Assembly: GCA_003168255.1 (NCBI GenBank)
Contig: PMSU01000037.1
Location: 1-44,588, forward strand
Direction of reading: 5' to 3'
DNA: 44,588 bases
Origin: Actinomycetota bacterium
GTDB lineage: Bacteria > Actinomycetota > Actinomycetes > Streptosporangiales > Streptosporangiaceae
In this document: piece after piece, positions 31,733-40,419 of the stretch
How the letters are laid out: each line of letters opens with the position of its first letter
Numbering within the stretch: the first letter of the stretch is position 1
Program-made: the position numbers and the translations under genes
Notes under the pieces: model-generated
The model's input: only the letters and a program-made list of their open reading frames with translations
The model's database searches: none
Told to the model about the DNA's origin: nothing

Positions 31733-31964
31733 GCCCTCTGTCTTCTCGTAACCTGTACGGCCCTAGGCCGCAGAGTCCGGATTGCTGACTACCATGATCG
31801 CTAACAAGTCGCCGGACCGCAGGGCGATCCGGATCTGGTTCAAACTACACGTCGCAGCCGCTGCCGAGGAGCTGTTGTCCGCGAACGAGCCAGGGTATCC
31901 AGGCCGCGGGCGTCCTGTCCCGGTATGTCTGCATCCCGCCGAGTCGCCGGCGCGGGAGCAACGA

Positions 31965-33749
31965 TCACCCGTACATGGAGTCGAACAGTTCGGCGTGGCG
32001 CTCGTATACGACCATGCGCTTCACCTTCAGCGACGGGGTGAGCTCGCCGCTCTCCACCGATAGGTCCCGGCCGAGGATCGCGAATTTCTTGATCTGCTCC
32101 ACCTGCGCGTAACGGGCGTTGGCCCGGTCGAGCTCTGCCTGCACCATGTCCCGCACCTGGTCGTCGGCCGCGAGCTTCCCCGGGTCGGCCGGCAGGCCGC
32201 GCTGCGTCGCCCACGGCCCGATCTCCTCCTCGTCGAGGGTGATCAGGGCGACGGGATAGGGCCGGCGGTCCCCGTACATGATGGCCTGGGAGATGAACCG
32301 GCACTGCTTGAGGTCGTTCTCCAGGTTCGCCGGTGCGAGGTTCTTGCCGCCGGCCGTGATGATGATGTCCTTCTTCCGGCCGGTGATCTTCAGGTATCCG
32401 TCGGCGTCCAGCTCGCCGAGGTCGCCCGTCCTGACCCGGCCGTCGGAAGTGAAGATGTCCCGCATCGCCTCGGGGTTACGCCAGTACCCGCGGAAGGTGA
32501 CGTCGCCGCCCACCTCGATCTCGCCGTCATCGGCGATCCGCACGCTGGCCCCGGGGATCGCGCGCCCGACGGTGCCAAACCGCATCGCGTCGGCCGTGTT
32601 CACCGTCCCGACCCCGGTCGTCTCGGTCATGCCGTATCCCTCGAGCACCGGCACGCCGCAGGCGTAGAAGAACCGCAGCACTTCTGGCGCGATCGGCGCG
32701 GCACCCGAGATCGCGTGCCGGACCTGGCCGCCGAACAGCTGCCGCACCCCGGCGAACAGGCGCGCGTCGGCCGCGTCGTAGGTCGCCTGCATCTGGGCGT
32801 CGACCGGCTCACCTCGCTGCCGTCGCTGGTGGACCTCGACCCCGACGTTGATCGCCAGGTCGAGCAGCCCGCGTTCGGCGTCGGTGGCCCCGGCCAGCAT
32901 CCCCATAGCGGCCGCATGCAGCTTCTCGAAGATCCGCGGTACCGACGGAAGGGCCGTCGGCCGCACCTCGGAGAGCTCAGCGATTATCTTCCGAACGTCT
33001 CCGCCGTAGTACGCGATGGTTCCGCCGAGCTCGAACGTCGCGATGGCCACGATCTGCGCGAACACGTGGGCGAGCGGCAGGAACAGGTAGACGACGTCGT
33101 CGCCGCGCACCAGGCCGAGCTGGCGGGTCGCGGCCGACACCGCCGCGAAGCCGCTATGGGTGAGCACGCAGCCCTTGGGCGGGCCGGTCGTGCCCGAGGT
33201 GTAGATGAACATGCACGCGTCGGTAGCCGTGACCGCCTCGGCCCGGCGGCGCAGCTCGGCCCGCTGATCATCGCGTGCCCGATCGGTCAGCTCCCGCAGG
33301 CTGATCGTGGCGGGCGGCGCGTCCGCCTGGTCCATCACGATGACGTGCGCAAGCGTGCCGAGTGCCCCCCGGACCTGCTCGATCTTGGCTAGCTGCGCGG
33401 CGCTGCCGCAGATCACCGCCGTCGCCTGCGAGTCACCAGCGATCCACTCGCACTCCTCGGCGGAGCTGCTGGGATAGATGGTCACCAGGACGGCGCCCGC
33501 GTTCCATATCGCCAGGCAGGCGATCGTCCAGTCGGGCCGGGTATCGGCGAGGACGGCGACCCGGTCGCCCGGCTCGATGCCGAGGTCGATCAGCCCGAGC
33601 GCGAGCCGCTCGACCCGCTCGGCGACCTCGGTGAAGCTGGTATCGGCCCAGTCTTCGCCGCGCTTTGACCGCAGCGCGGGACGGTCGCCGTAGCGGTCGG
33701 CCGCGCGAGCGGCGAGCTGTGTCATCGTCTCAGTGTTTGTCGTGCTCAT
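31965..33749 (-). CDS. Long-chain fatty acid-CoA ligase-type AMP-binding enzyme
   Basis: A 594-residue adenylate-forming enzyme of the FadD15/FAA1-like group, converting free fatty acid, ATP and CoA to acyl-CoA. Motifs: the P-loop CMFIYTSGTTGPPKGCVLTH near residue 180, YLFLPLAHVFAQ, VPRIFEKLHAAAMG, the adenine motif GYGMTETTGVGTVNTAD, the hinge VRTGDLGELDADGYLKITGR and KKDIIITAGGKNLAPANLEN. The catalytic C-terminal region is complete (SLKVKRMVVYERHAELFDSM). ATG 33749 overlaps the oxidoreductase stop by four bases, so it is the third gene of a coupled operon that faces a ceramidase. Fatty acid released there would be a logical substrate. Confidence 0.94.
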   Translation of the reverse strand: MSTTNTETMTQLAARAADRYGDRPALRSKRGEDWADTSFTEVAERVERLALGLIDLGIEPGDRVAVLADTRPDWTIACLAIWNAGAVLVTIYPSSSAEECEWIAGDSQATAVICGSAAQLAKIEQVRGALGTLAHVIVMDQADAPPATISLRELTDRARDDQRAELRRRAEAVTATDACMFIYTSGTTGPPKGCVLTHSGFAAVSAATRQLGLVRGDDVVYLFLPLAHVFAQIVAIATFELGGTIAYYGGDVRKIIAELSEVRPTALPSVPRIFEKLHAAAMGMLAGATDAERGLLDLAINVGVEVHQRRQRGEPVDAQMQATYDAADARLFAGVRQLFGGQVRHAISGAAPIAPEVLRFFYACGVPVLEGYGMTETTGVGTVNTADAMRFGTVGRAIPGASVRIADDGEIEVGGDVTFRGYWRNPEAMRDIFTSDGRVRTGDLGELDADGYLKITGRKKDIIITAGGKNLAPANLENDLKQCRFISQAIMYGDRRPYPVALITLDEEEIGPWATQRGLPADPGKLAADDQVRDMVQAELDRANARYAQVEQIKKFAILGRDLSVESGELTPSLKVKRMVVYERHAELFDSMYG

Positions 33750-34732
33750 AGCTTCCCGTGTCCTTCTTGTCGCGTGACGAGCACCAGCTTGCCGACCGCG
33801 CGCCGCTGCTCAAGGTCGCGCAGCGCGTCAGGAACCTGGTCAAAACCATACGTTCGCCCGATGATCGGCCGCACCTGGCCAGCAGCGACCATCCGCTCGA
33901 GATCCGCTGCGACCTCGCCGAGGTACCCCGGCCGCCGCGCTATGAATTCCCCCCAGGCCGCGCCCACCACGCTGACATTGCGGAACAGCAGCCGGTTGAC
34001 CTTGACGGTCGGGATCTCGCCGGCCGTGAAGCCGATCACCAGCAGCCGCCCCTCGGGTGCCAGCGAACGCAGGCTGTCGGTCAGGCGGTCCCCGCCTACC
34101 GGATCCACGACGACGTCGACCCCGTGGCCGCCGGTCAGTTCGCGGACCGCGTCGCGCCACTTCCCGTCGCTGCGCACGACATGCTCCGCTCCGGCGGAGC
34201 GGGCGACCGCTTCCTTCTCCTCGCTGGAGACGACCGCGATCACGCGGGCGCCGAGCGCGCGGGCAACCTGGATCGCGGCCGTCCCGACGCCGCCCGCGGC
34301 GCCGTGCACGAGCACCGTGTCGCCCGAGATGACACCGGCCCGCCGGACGAGCGCGAAGTATGCCGTGTGGTAGTTCAGCACCAGCGCCGCGCCGCCCTCG
34401 AACCCCAGCCCGGCCGGCAGCCGGAATGTCGATGCCACCGGCGCGCTCATCAGCTCCGCCGCGGCGCCCGCCCCGAACGCCACGACTTCGTCGCCAGCGC
34501 GGAAGCCGCTGTCGGCCGGCGCCTCGCGCACCACCCCCGCACCCTCGATGCCGAGGGTGAAGGGAACGTCCGGCTTCATCTGGTAGAGCCCGTGGCTGAG
34601 CAGCAGGTCGGGGAACGAGATGCCGGCCGCCCGGATCTCGATGAGCACCCCGGTACCCGCCGCTGGCTCCGGTATGTCGACGACGGCGACGCCGTCTGGG
34701 CCGGTGAGCTCTGTGACCCGTACCGCCCTCAT
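33746..34732 (-). CDS. Quinone oxidoreductase/zinc-type dehydrogenase of the MDR family
   Basis: A 328-residue NADPH-dependent oxidoreductase of the quinone-oxidoreductase branch of medium-chain dehydrogenases. It has the N-terminal GroES-like domain (AGISFPDLLLSHGLYQMKPD, VPFTLGIEGAGVV) and the NADPH-binding VLVHGAAGGVGTAAIQVARA. VVVDPVGGDRLTDSLRSLAP follows, with a C-terminal AVGKLVL. The structural zinc cysteines are absent, as expected for this branch. ATG 34732 and the stop both overlap neighbours by four bases (ATGA). The frame is open further upstream but Arg/Gly-rich, so it is not used. The substrate is probably an enoyl or quinone compound. Confidence 0.92.
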   Translation of the reverse strand: MRAVRVTELTGPDGVAVVDIPEPAAGTGVLIEIRAAGISFPDLLLSHGLYQMKPDVPFTLGIEGAGVVREAPADSGFRAGDEVVAFGAGAAAELMSAPVASTFRLPAGLGFEGGAALVLNYHTAYFALVRRAGVISGDTVLVHGAAGGVGTAAIQVARALGARVIAVVSSEEKEAVARSAGAEHVVRSDGKWRDAVRELTGGHGVDVVVDPVGGDRLTDSLRSLAPEGRLLVIGFTAGEIPTVKVNRLLFRNVSVVGAAWGEFIARRPGYLGEVAADLERMVAAGQVRPIIGRTYGFDQVPDALRDLEQRRAVGKLVLVTRQEGHGKL

Positions 34733-35670
34733 GGCGCCTCCTCCGCGGCCGGCTCCGCCGCGGCCGGTTCGGCGGCTGCCGGTGGCGGCGGCCCGGCCCG
34801 GCGCGCGTTGGCGATAACCGCCGCCGTGATCCGCGGCCATATCGCCGGCGGCAGGTCATGGCCCAGCCGCTCGATCATCAGGAAACGCGCTCCGGGGATT
34901 GCCCGCGCCACCGTCTTTCCGGCGCGAGCGGGAATGAGCGGATCGACGCTCCCGTGAATCACCAGCGTCGGTGCCCGCACCCCGCGCAGCGAGCGGTAGC
35001 GGTTCGGCGCCGCCAGCACGGCGATGGCCTGGCGCTCGGTGCCAGCCCGATCATGGTCTCGGTCATGCATCCGCGCTGCGAGACCGCGCAGAAAGTCCTC
35101 GTCAGGCGCCAGATCCTCGACTCCGCCCTGGGCACGGAAGATGCGCAGGAGGTACTCGATCGCGCCGTCGCGGTCTTCAGGTGGCCGTTGCAGCAGGACG
35201 GGCAGGATCCGCGGCGATGGAAGTTCCGCCCACCGGCGGCCGGCCCCCGCCATGATCGAGCAGAGCGACGCTGCCCGAGCCGGCTGCTGGATCGCGATCG
35301 TCTGCGCGATCATGCCGCCGAGCGACGCCCCGACGAGGTGCGCGGCGTCGATGCCGAGGTGATCGAGCAGCCCGACGGCATCCGCCGCCATGTCCGCCAG
35401 CGAGTAGCTCACCGAGCCGGTCAGCCCGAGGATCGCGGCCGGCAGGTTGGGCCGCGGGCCGCCCTCGATCTTGCTCGAATGGCCGGCGTCCCGGTTGTCG
35501 AACCGGACCACGTGGAACCCGCCGGCGACGAGCTGATCGCAGAACGCGGTGTCCCACGCGACCATCTGCATCCCCAGGCCCATGATGAGCAGCAGGGCAG
35601 GGTCGCCAGGGTCGCCGAAGGTTTCGTATGCCACCTCGATCCCGTTGACGGCGGCTATCTGTTCGGTCAC
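34729..35670 (-). CDS. Alpha/beta hydrolase, first gene of the lipid operon
   Basis: A 313-residue alpha/beta hydrolase. VNGIEVAYETFGDPGDPALL and IMGLGMQMVAWD are the usual N-terminal strand and oxyanion loop. FHVVRFDNRDAGHSSKIEG is typical of the family branch that includes aclacinomycin methylesterase-like enzymes. The nucleophile lies in LVGASLGGMIAQ, the acid in VIHGSVDPLIP and the His in ERLGHDLP. The C-terminal tail is Ala/Glu/Pro repeats. Start GTG 35670 follows GCGGAGG at about 35683. It overlaps the next gene by four bases, and is divergent from the ceramidase. Confidence 0.9.
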   Translation of the reverse strand: MTEQIAAVNGIEVAYETFGDPGDPALLLIMGLGMQMVAWDTAFCDQLVAGGFHVVRFDNRDAGHSSKIEGGPRPNLPAAILGLTGSVSYSLADMAADAVGLLDHLGIDAAHLVGASLGGMIAQTIAIQQPARAASLCSIMAGAGRRWAELPSPRILPVLLQRPPEDRDGAIEYLLRIFRAQGGVEDLAPDEDFLRGLAARMHDRDHDRAGTERQAIAVLAAPNRYRSLRGVRAPTLVIHGSVDPLIPARAGKTVARAIPGARFLMIERLGHDLPPAIWPRITAAVIANARRAGPPPPAAAEPAAAEPAAEEAP

Positions 35671-35988
35671 GTCGCGTCCTCCGCGGGGCTGTTTTTCCGG
35701 CGCCGCGTCGACAGCCGGCGCTGGCCGTTCAGTCGGCCGCCGCCGCCGCAGCGGGCGGCGACGCGTCCTCCCAGCCCTGATCTTCCCAGGTTGGCGGATC
35801 GTCCACGGCGGTGCGGCCCCCGGATCGGCCGGCCCCCCTGTCTGGCCGGCCGCGCTGATCTGCTGGCAGGCACTGATTTTGCCGAACGGGCGGGCGCCGG
35901 GCACCCGCTCGATCCGCGACGCGGCGGTCGGGTCAGGACGCGGCTAGGCTGGCTTACCACCGGGGGGAGGACAGGCATTCCTGAGCGC
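35671..35988. other. Divergent intergenic region between lipid-operon genes
   Basis: A 318-base region with leaders for both the minus-strand hydrolase operon and the plus-strand ceramidase. The -10-like hexamer TAGGCT is at 35945-35950. GC-rich arms near 35730-35780 give possible hairpins. No reading frame here looks like protein. Confidence 0.5.
35945..35950 (+). promoter_or_regulatory. Likely -10 element of the ceramidase gene
   Basis: TAGGCT at 35945-35950 fits the actinobacterial housekeeping -10 consensus TANNNT and lies 39 bases before the ATG. GGGGGGAGG follows at 35961-35969. The -35 box is not clear. Confidence 0.4.
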
Positions 35989-37914
35989 ATGAGCACCGGG
36001 TATCTCGTCGGCCGCGGCATCGCCGACGTCACCGGCGAGGCCGCCGGATGCGGGATGCTCGGCTACGGCAAGGCGCACCAGACGACGGCCGGCATCCACC
36101 TGCGGCTGCGCTGCCGGTCGTTCGTCATCGCCGAGCCCGACGACGGGAAACGCGTCCTGATCGCCGTCGCGGAGCTGCCGCTCATGTTTGGCGGGGTGCG
36201 GCGCGCCGTCTTGCAGCGGCTGGCCGAGCGGTTCGGCTCACTGTACGGCGACCAGAACGTGATGCTGACCGTGACGCACACGCACTGCGGGCCGGGCGGC
36301 TACGCGCACCATCGGCTGTACAACTCGACGACCCACGGGTTCCACCCGCAGACATTCGGCGCGATCGTCGACGGCATCACCGAATCAGCCGTCCTGGCCC
36401 ACGAGGATCTCGGCCCCGCGGAGCTCTACCTGACTCACGGCGAACTGCACGACGCGAGCAGCAACCGCTCGCCCACCGCGTTCGCCCGCAACCCCGAGGC
36501 GGACCGGGCGGTGTTCCCGCTGGGAATCGATCCGCAGACGACCCTGCTGCGGTTCGAGCGGGACGGCCGCGTTACCGGGGCGATCAACTGGTTCGCCACG
36601 CACGGCACCAGCATGACCAACACCAACCAGCTGATCAGCTCCGACAACAAGGGCTACGCCGCCTATCACTGGGAGCGGCTGGTGGAAGGCGTCGATTACC
36701 TCGGCGACCCGGCGGCGGTGAACTTCGTCGCCGCGTTCGCGCAGACGAACGCCGGTGACATGTCGCCCAACCTCAACCACCGGCCGGGCAGCGGCCCCAC
36801 CGAGGACGAGTTCGAGAACACCCGCATCATCGGCAAGCGCCAGTACGAGGCGGCCGCCAGGCTGAGCACGCAGCAGGCGCCGCCGGCCGCCGGGGGTGTG
36901 GATTACCGGCTGGCCTACATCGACCTGTCCGACGTCAGCGTCGTCGCCGACGGCGCCCAGCACCGGACGACCAAGCCGTTCGCGGGTGCGGCAGCGCTGG
37001 CAGGCACGGACGAGGGACGCGGCTTTCCCGGCTTCCGGCAGGGCCGCAACCCGGTCTGGGACAGCATGTCCCAGCTGGCTTACCGGCTGTCGCCCCGGCT
37101 GCGCGACGGCCAGGCGCCCAAGGGCCTGGTCGCCCCCGGCGGGCTGATCAACCAGCTGACGCCGTTCGTGCAGGAGCGGGTGCCCGTCCAGCTCATCCGC
37201 ATCGGCCCGCTGTATCTCGTCGGTGTCCCCGGCGAGGTGACGATCGTGGCCGGGCTGCGCCTCAGGCGTACCGTGGCCGCCGTGCTCGGCGCGGACCTGG
37301 GCAACGTGCTCACCGCCGGATACAGCAACGACTACATCCACTACGTCACCACCCCCGAGGAGTACCTGGAGCAGCGTTACGAGGGCGGCAGCACGCTGTT
37401 CGGCCGCTGGGAGCTGCCCGCCCTCCAGCAAGCTGCCCGCAACCTCGCCACGGCCATGCGGGACGGCGCCGCCGCCCCGCAAGGCCCCTTGCCGCCGCAG
37501 CTTCCCGCTCCGCGCTCCGCGCGCCGAGCCGCCGGTGACCGAGTGGCCGACGGGCGGGCGTTCGGCGAACAGTCAGCGTCACCGCAGCCGGATTACCGGG
37601 CCGGCGACTCGGTGCGGGTGCAGTTCGCGGGCGCGCACCTGGGCAGCAACCTGCACCGCGGCGGCACGTACCTGCACGTGGAACGCAGCGAAACCAGTGG
37701 CTGGGTTGCCGTGGCCGACGACGGGGACTGGTCGACGACGCTGCGCTGGCAGCGCCAGCAAAACGCGTGCTCGACCGTCACGATCAGCTGGACGATCCCC
37801 GGCGACGCCGCTGCGGGCCGGTACCGGATCCGTTACTACGGCGACGCTGCTGATCCCGCCGGGTCGCCGCATCCGTTCACGGGTACATCGACAGAATTCG
37901 ACGTGCACGCTTAG
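35989..37914 (+). CDS. Neutral/alkaline ceramidase
   Basis: A 641-residue enzyme of the neutral ceramidase family, which hydrolyses ceramide to sphingosine and fatty acid. It begins GYLVGRGIADVTGEAAGCGM. The zinc ligands are His97 and His99 in VTHTHCGPGGY and His205 in WFATHGTSMTNTN. The predicted nucleophile is Ser259 in NAGDMSPNLN. Later conserved parts are VGVPGEVTIVAGLRLRR and TAGYSNDYIHYVTTPEEYLE. The C-terminal 140 residues form the Ig-like domain of the family. There is no signal peptide, unlike the secreted Pseudomonas enzyme but like mycobacterial homologues, so it may act inside the cell. ATG 35989 is the family start; the frame opens far upstream without homology. A hydrolase gene follows after 16 bases. 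Confidence 0.94.
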   Translation: MSTGYLVGRGIADVTGEAAGCGMLGYGKAHQTTAGIHLRLRCRSFVIAEPDDGKRVLIAVAELPLMFGGVRRAVLQRLAERFGSLYGDQNVMLTVTHTHCGPGGYAHHRLYNSTTHGFHPQTFGAIVDGITESAVLAHEDLGPAELYLTHGELHDASSNRSPTAFARNPEADRAVFPLGIDPQTTLLRFERDGRVTGAINWFATHGTSMTNTNQLISSDNKGYAAYHWERLVEGVDYLGDPAAVNFVAAFAQTNAGDMSPNLNHRPGSGPTEDEFENTRIIGKRQYEAAARLSTQQAPPAAGGVDYRLAYIDLSDVSVVADGAQHRTTKPFAGAAALAGTDEGRGFPGFRQGRNPVWDSMSQLAYRLSPRLRDGQAPKGLVAPGGLINQLTPFVQERVPVQLIRIGPLYLVGVPGEVTIVAGLRLRRTVAAVLGADLGNVLTAGYSNDYIHYVTTPEEYLEQRYEGGSTLFGRWELPALQQAARNLATAMRDGAAAPQGPLPPQLPAPRSARRAAGDRVADGRAFGEQSASPQPDYRAGDSVRVQFAGAHLGSNLHRGGTYLHVERSETSGWVAVADDGDWSTTLRWQRQQNACSTVTISWTIPGDAAAGRYRIRYYGDAADPAGSPHPFTGTSTEFDVHA

Positions 37915-37930
37915 CACCAGGGAGGTTTGC

Positions 37931-38803
37931 GTGGAGCGAACGGTCCGCACCCCGGACGGCCGCACGCTGGCGGTAGACATCGGCGGTGATCCGGCTGGCA
38001 AGCCGGTGCTCGTCCACATGGGCACGCCGAACTCCCGGCGCATGTACGGCCCGGCCGGGCAAGATGCCGCGGAGCGCGGCCTGCGGCTGATCAGCTATGA
38101 CCGTCCCGGCTACGGCGGTTCGTCGCCCCAGCCGGGGCGTATCGTGGCCGACTGCGCCGCCGACGTCCGGGCGATCTGCGCCGGTCTGCACATCGACCGG
38201 CTGGCGATGTGGGGCATCTCCGGCGGCGGCCCGCACGTTCTGGCCTGCGCGGCGCTGCTGCCCGATCTGGTGGTCGCTGCCGCTTCGCTCGCTTCCCCGG
38301 CTCCGTTCGGCGCCGAGGGCCTCGACTTCTTCGCCGGCATGGGCCAGGCGAACGTCGACGACATCCGGCTGTTCTTCACCGATGAGGTCGCGGCCCGGGC
38401 CCAGACGGACAAGGAACGCGACGAGATGCTGGCCGCGACGCCGGACGAGATGACCGACGGGCTCAAATCGCTGCTCACACCGACCGATGCGGCGGTCCTG
38501 ACCGGCCAGCTGGCCGAGTTCCTGGCGTACTCCGCGCGGGAGGGACTGGCGCTGGGCAGCGAGGGCTGGTGGGAGGACAACTGCTGCCTGGCCGGGCCGT
38601 GGGGGTTCAAGTTCGCTGACATCGCCGTTCCCGTCCTGCTCCTGCACGGGCGCGAGGACAAGTTCGTCCCGTTCGGCCATGGCGAATGGCTGGCCGGCCA
38701 GATCCCCGGCGTCGAGGCCAGGCTGCTCGACCACGACGGGCACCTGACGCTGCTGGCGCATCGTGTCCCCGAGGTGCACGCCTGGCTGGCCGGCTACCTG
38801 TAG
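37931..38803 (+). CDS. Alpha/beta hydrolase downstream of the ceramidase
   Basis: A 290-residue alpha/beta hydrolase. It starts VERTVRTPDGRTLAVDIGGD; LVHMGTPNSRRMYG supplies the oxyanion segment and SYDRPGYGGSSPQPGR the conserved turn. The nucleophile is in MWGISGGGPHVLACA, the acid in LLLHGREDKFVP and the His in DHDGHLTLLAHR. GTG 37931 has GGGAGG at 37920-37925, and the gene begins 16 bases after the ceramidase stop, so the two form one transcript. A role in ester or lipid cleavage alongside the ceramidase is inferred from position only. An open frame extends upstream of the GTG inside the ceramidase gene and is disregarded. Confidence 0.92.
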   Translation: MERTVRTPDGRTLAVDIGGDPAGKPVLVHMGTPNSRRMYGPAGQDAAERGLRLISYDRPGYGGSSPQPGRIVADCAADVRAICAGLHIDRLAMWGISGGGPHVLACAALLPDLVVAAASLASPAPFGAEGLDFFAGMGQANVDDIRLFFTDEVAARAQTDKERDEMLAATPDEMTDGLKSLLTPTDAAVLTGQLAEFLAYSAREGLALGSEGWWEDNCCLAGPWGFKFADIAVPVLLLHGREDKFVPFGHGEWLAGQIPGVEARLLDHDGHLTLLAHRVPEVHAWLAGYL

Positions 38804-38827
38804 CCCGCAGGCCGGCAGGTCAGGCGG

Positions 38828-40336
38828 TCAGCGGTCCGGACGGGTGGCGAGCCAGGCCAGGCCGACGGCCACCAGGTACCCGGCCGCCGCCACGATCAAC
38901 GGGACATGCAGGGTCAGGCCAGCGCCGGCGCCGCCAGCGCCAGCGCCGGCCAGCAGCGAGCCGAGCAGCGCCACGCCGATGGCTCCGCCCGCTTGGCGCG
39001 CCGTATTGAGCACGCCGCTGGCCACCCCTGCGTGCTCGGGTCCGGCGGCTCCGACGACCACAGCGGTCATGGCCGGCATGGCGAGCGAGCACATGCCGAG
39101 GATCACCGATCCGGCCACCAGGACACCCAGCGAGGTGGTCGTCCCGATCAGGCTCAGCACCACCGCCCCCACCGCGGCCAGCCCGAGTCCGGCGATCATC
39201 GGCAGCCGCGGCCCATACCGGGCCGTGAGCCGCCCGCTGGCCACCGAGCCGACCCCGACGGCCGCGCTCATCGGCAAGATGAGCAGCCCGGTCGCGATGG
39301 CCGACTCGTGCCGTGTCTGCTGCAAGTACAGCGACATGCAGATGAGCGCGCCGTAGAGGCACAGGTTGAAGAGCATGCCGACGGCCGTCGCCGCGCTGAA
39401 TGCCCTGCCGCGAAACAGTTGCAGGGGCAGCATCGGGGACGCCTGCCACCGTTCGGCCAAAATAAAGAGTGCCGCTGCGACGATCCCGGCGGCTCCGAGC
39501 GCGTCCGGCAGCGGAGCCAGCCATCCCTGCCGGCCGGCCTCGATGAAGCCCGCGGTGATGCCGGCCAGCGCCGCGATCCCGAGCAGCAGCCCGGGCAGGT
39601 CCGCGCGCCTGGCCTGATTGAGCGGCGATTCGGTCACGTACCTGACCAGCAGCCCGGCGGTCAGCAGGCAGACCGGCACGTTGACCAGGAAGATCGCCCG
39701 CCAGCCGAACAGGGAGATCAGCGCGCCGCCCAGCACCGGGCCGAGCGCGACGCCCAGCGAGCCCATCCCGCCCCACACCCCCAGCGCGCGGGCCCGTGCC
39801 CGCGAGTCGGGAAACTGGTGCACGATCAGCGAGAGCGAGCAGGGCAGCAGCGCCGACGCGCCCAGGCCCTGCACGGTCCTGGCGGCGATCAGCGCACCGA
39901 GATCCGGGGCGGCCGCGCAGGCAGCTGATCCGATAGCGAAGGCGGTCAGCCCGATCAGGAACACCCGCTTGGCCCCGATCCGGTCTGCCGTGGAGCCTGC
40001 CGTGAGCATGACCGCGGCGAGGGCCAGCGCGTAGCTGTCCACGACCCATTGCAGCCCGGCGACGGTCCCGCCGATGTCATGCTGGATGGTCGGCAGCGCC
40101 ACGTTGACGATCGTCACGTCTAGCTGGATGACGAAGAAGCCGAGGCACACGGCCACCAGGGCAAGCGTCGGGGACCGGCCTGAGCCTGATGCCGCGGTCG
40201 TCCCGGCACGGCCTTGCCCCGCTGCCGTCTCGGCCGGCACAGGTATCACCCCATCGCGTCTGTCCTTCTGTCGGTCGGGCGGACACTGCTGTTTACCATG
40301 GGGCTCGGACACTCTTAGTTCCGGTTCCTTCCTCAC
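38828..40336 (-). CDS. MFS drug exporter, DHA2 (14-TM) family
   Basis: A 502-residue exporter with TM1 LALVAVCLGFFVIQLDVTIV carrying the family's Leu-Asp-x-Thr-Ile-Val motif, LQWVVDSYALALAAVMLTAG, and STADRIGAKRVFLIGL (motif A). LGVALGPVLGGALISLFGWR (motif C) and the usual helices follow. There is a 55-residue polar N-terminal extension if GTG 40336 is the start, but that codon lacks a ribosome binding site. GTG 40249, preceded by AGAAGG, is a plausible alternative. No regulator gene lies next to it. It is convergent with the ceramidase-linked hydrolase. Confidence 0.9.
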   Translation of the reverse strand: MRKEPELRVSEPHGKQQCPPDRQKDRRDGVIPVPAETAAGQGRAGTTAASGSGRSPTLALVAVCLGFFVIQLDVTIVNVALPTIQHDIGGTVAGLQWVVDSYALALAAVMLTAGSTADRIGAKRVFLIGLTAFAIGSAACAAAPDLGALIAARTVQGLGASALLPCSLSLIVHQFPDSRARARALGVWGGMGSLGVALGPVLGGALISLFGWRAIFLVNVPVCLLTAGLLVRYVTESPLNQARRADLPGLLLGIAALAGITAGFIEAGRQGWLAPLPDALGAAGIVAAALFILAERWQASPMLPLQLFRGRAFSAATAVGMLFNLCLYGALICMSLYLQQTRHESAIATGLLILPMSAAVGVGSVASGRLTARYGPRLPMIAGLGLAAVGAVVLSLIGTTTSLGVLVAGSVILGMCSLAMPAMTAVVVGAAGPEHAGVASGVLNTARQAGGAIGVALLGSLLAGAGAGGAGAGLTLHVPLIVAAAGYLVAVGLAWLATRPDR

Positions 40337-40419
40337 TGTGGGTGATTCGCGGTACTTTGGGCGGGGCTAAGCGAGGCGAGGCCAGCAGCTGGCTGGCACA
40401 CGGGGAAGGCGGAGCAAGG

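Noticed and set aside
31760..31960. Short plus-strand frame starting MIANKSPDRRAIRIWFKL between the SpeE-like and ligase genes
   Set aside because: No ribosome binding site is visible, the frame runs antisense into the ligase gene, and there is no recognisable family.
34858..35988. 377-residue N-terminal extension of the ceramidase frame
   Set aside because: It is antisense to the hydrolase gene and Arg/His/Asp-rich; ceramidase homology begins at 35989.
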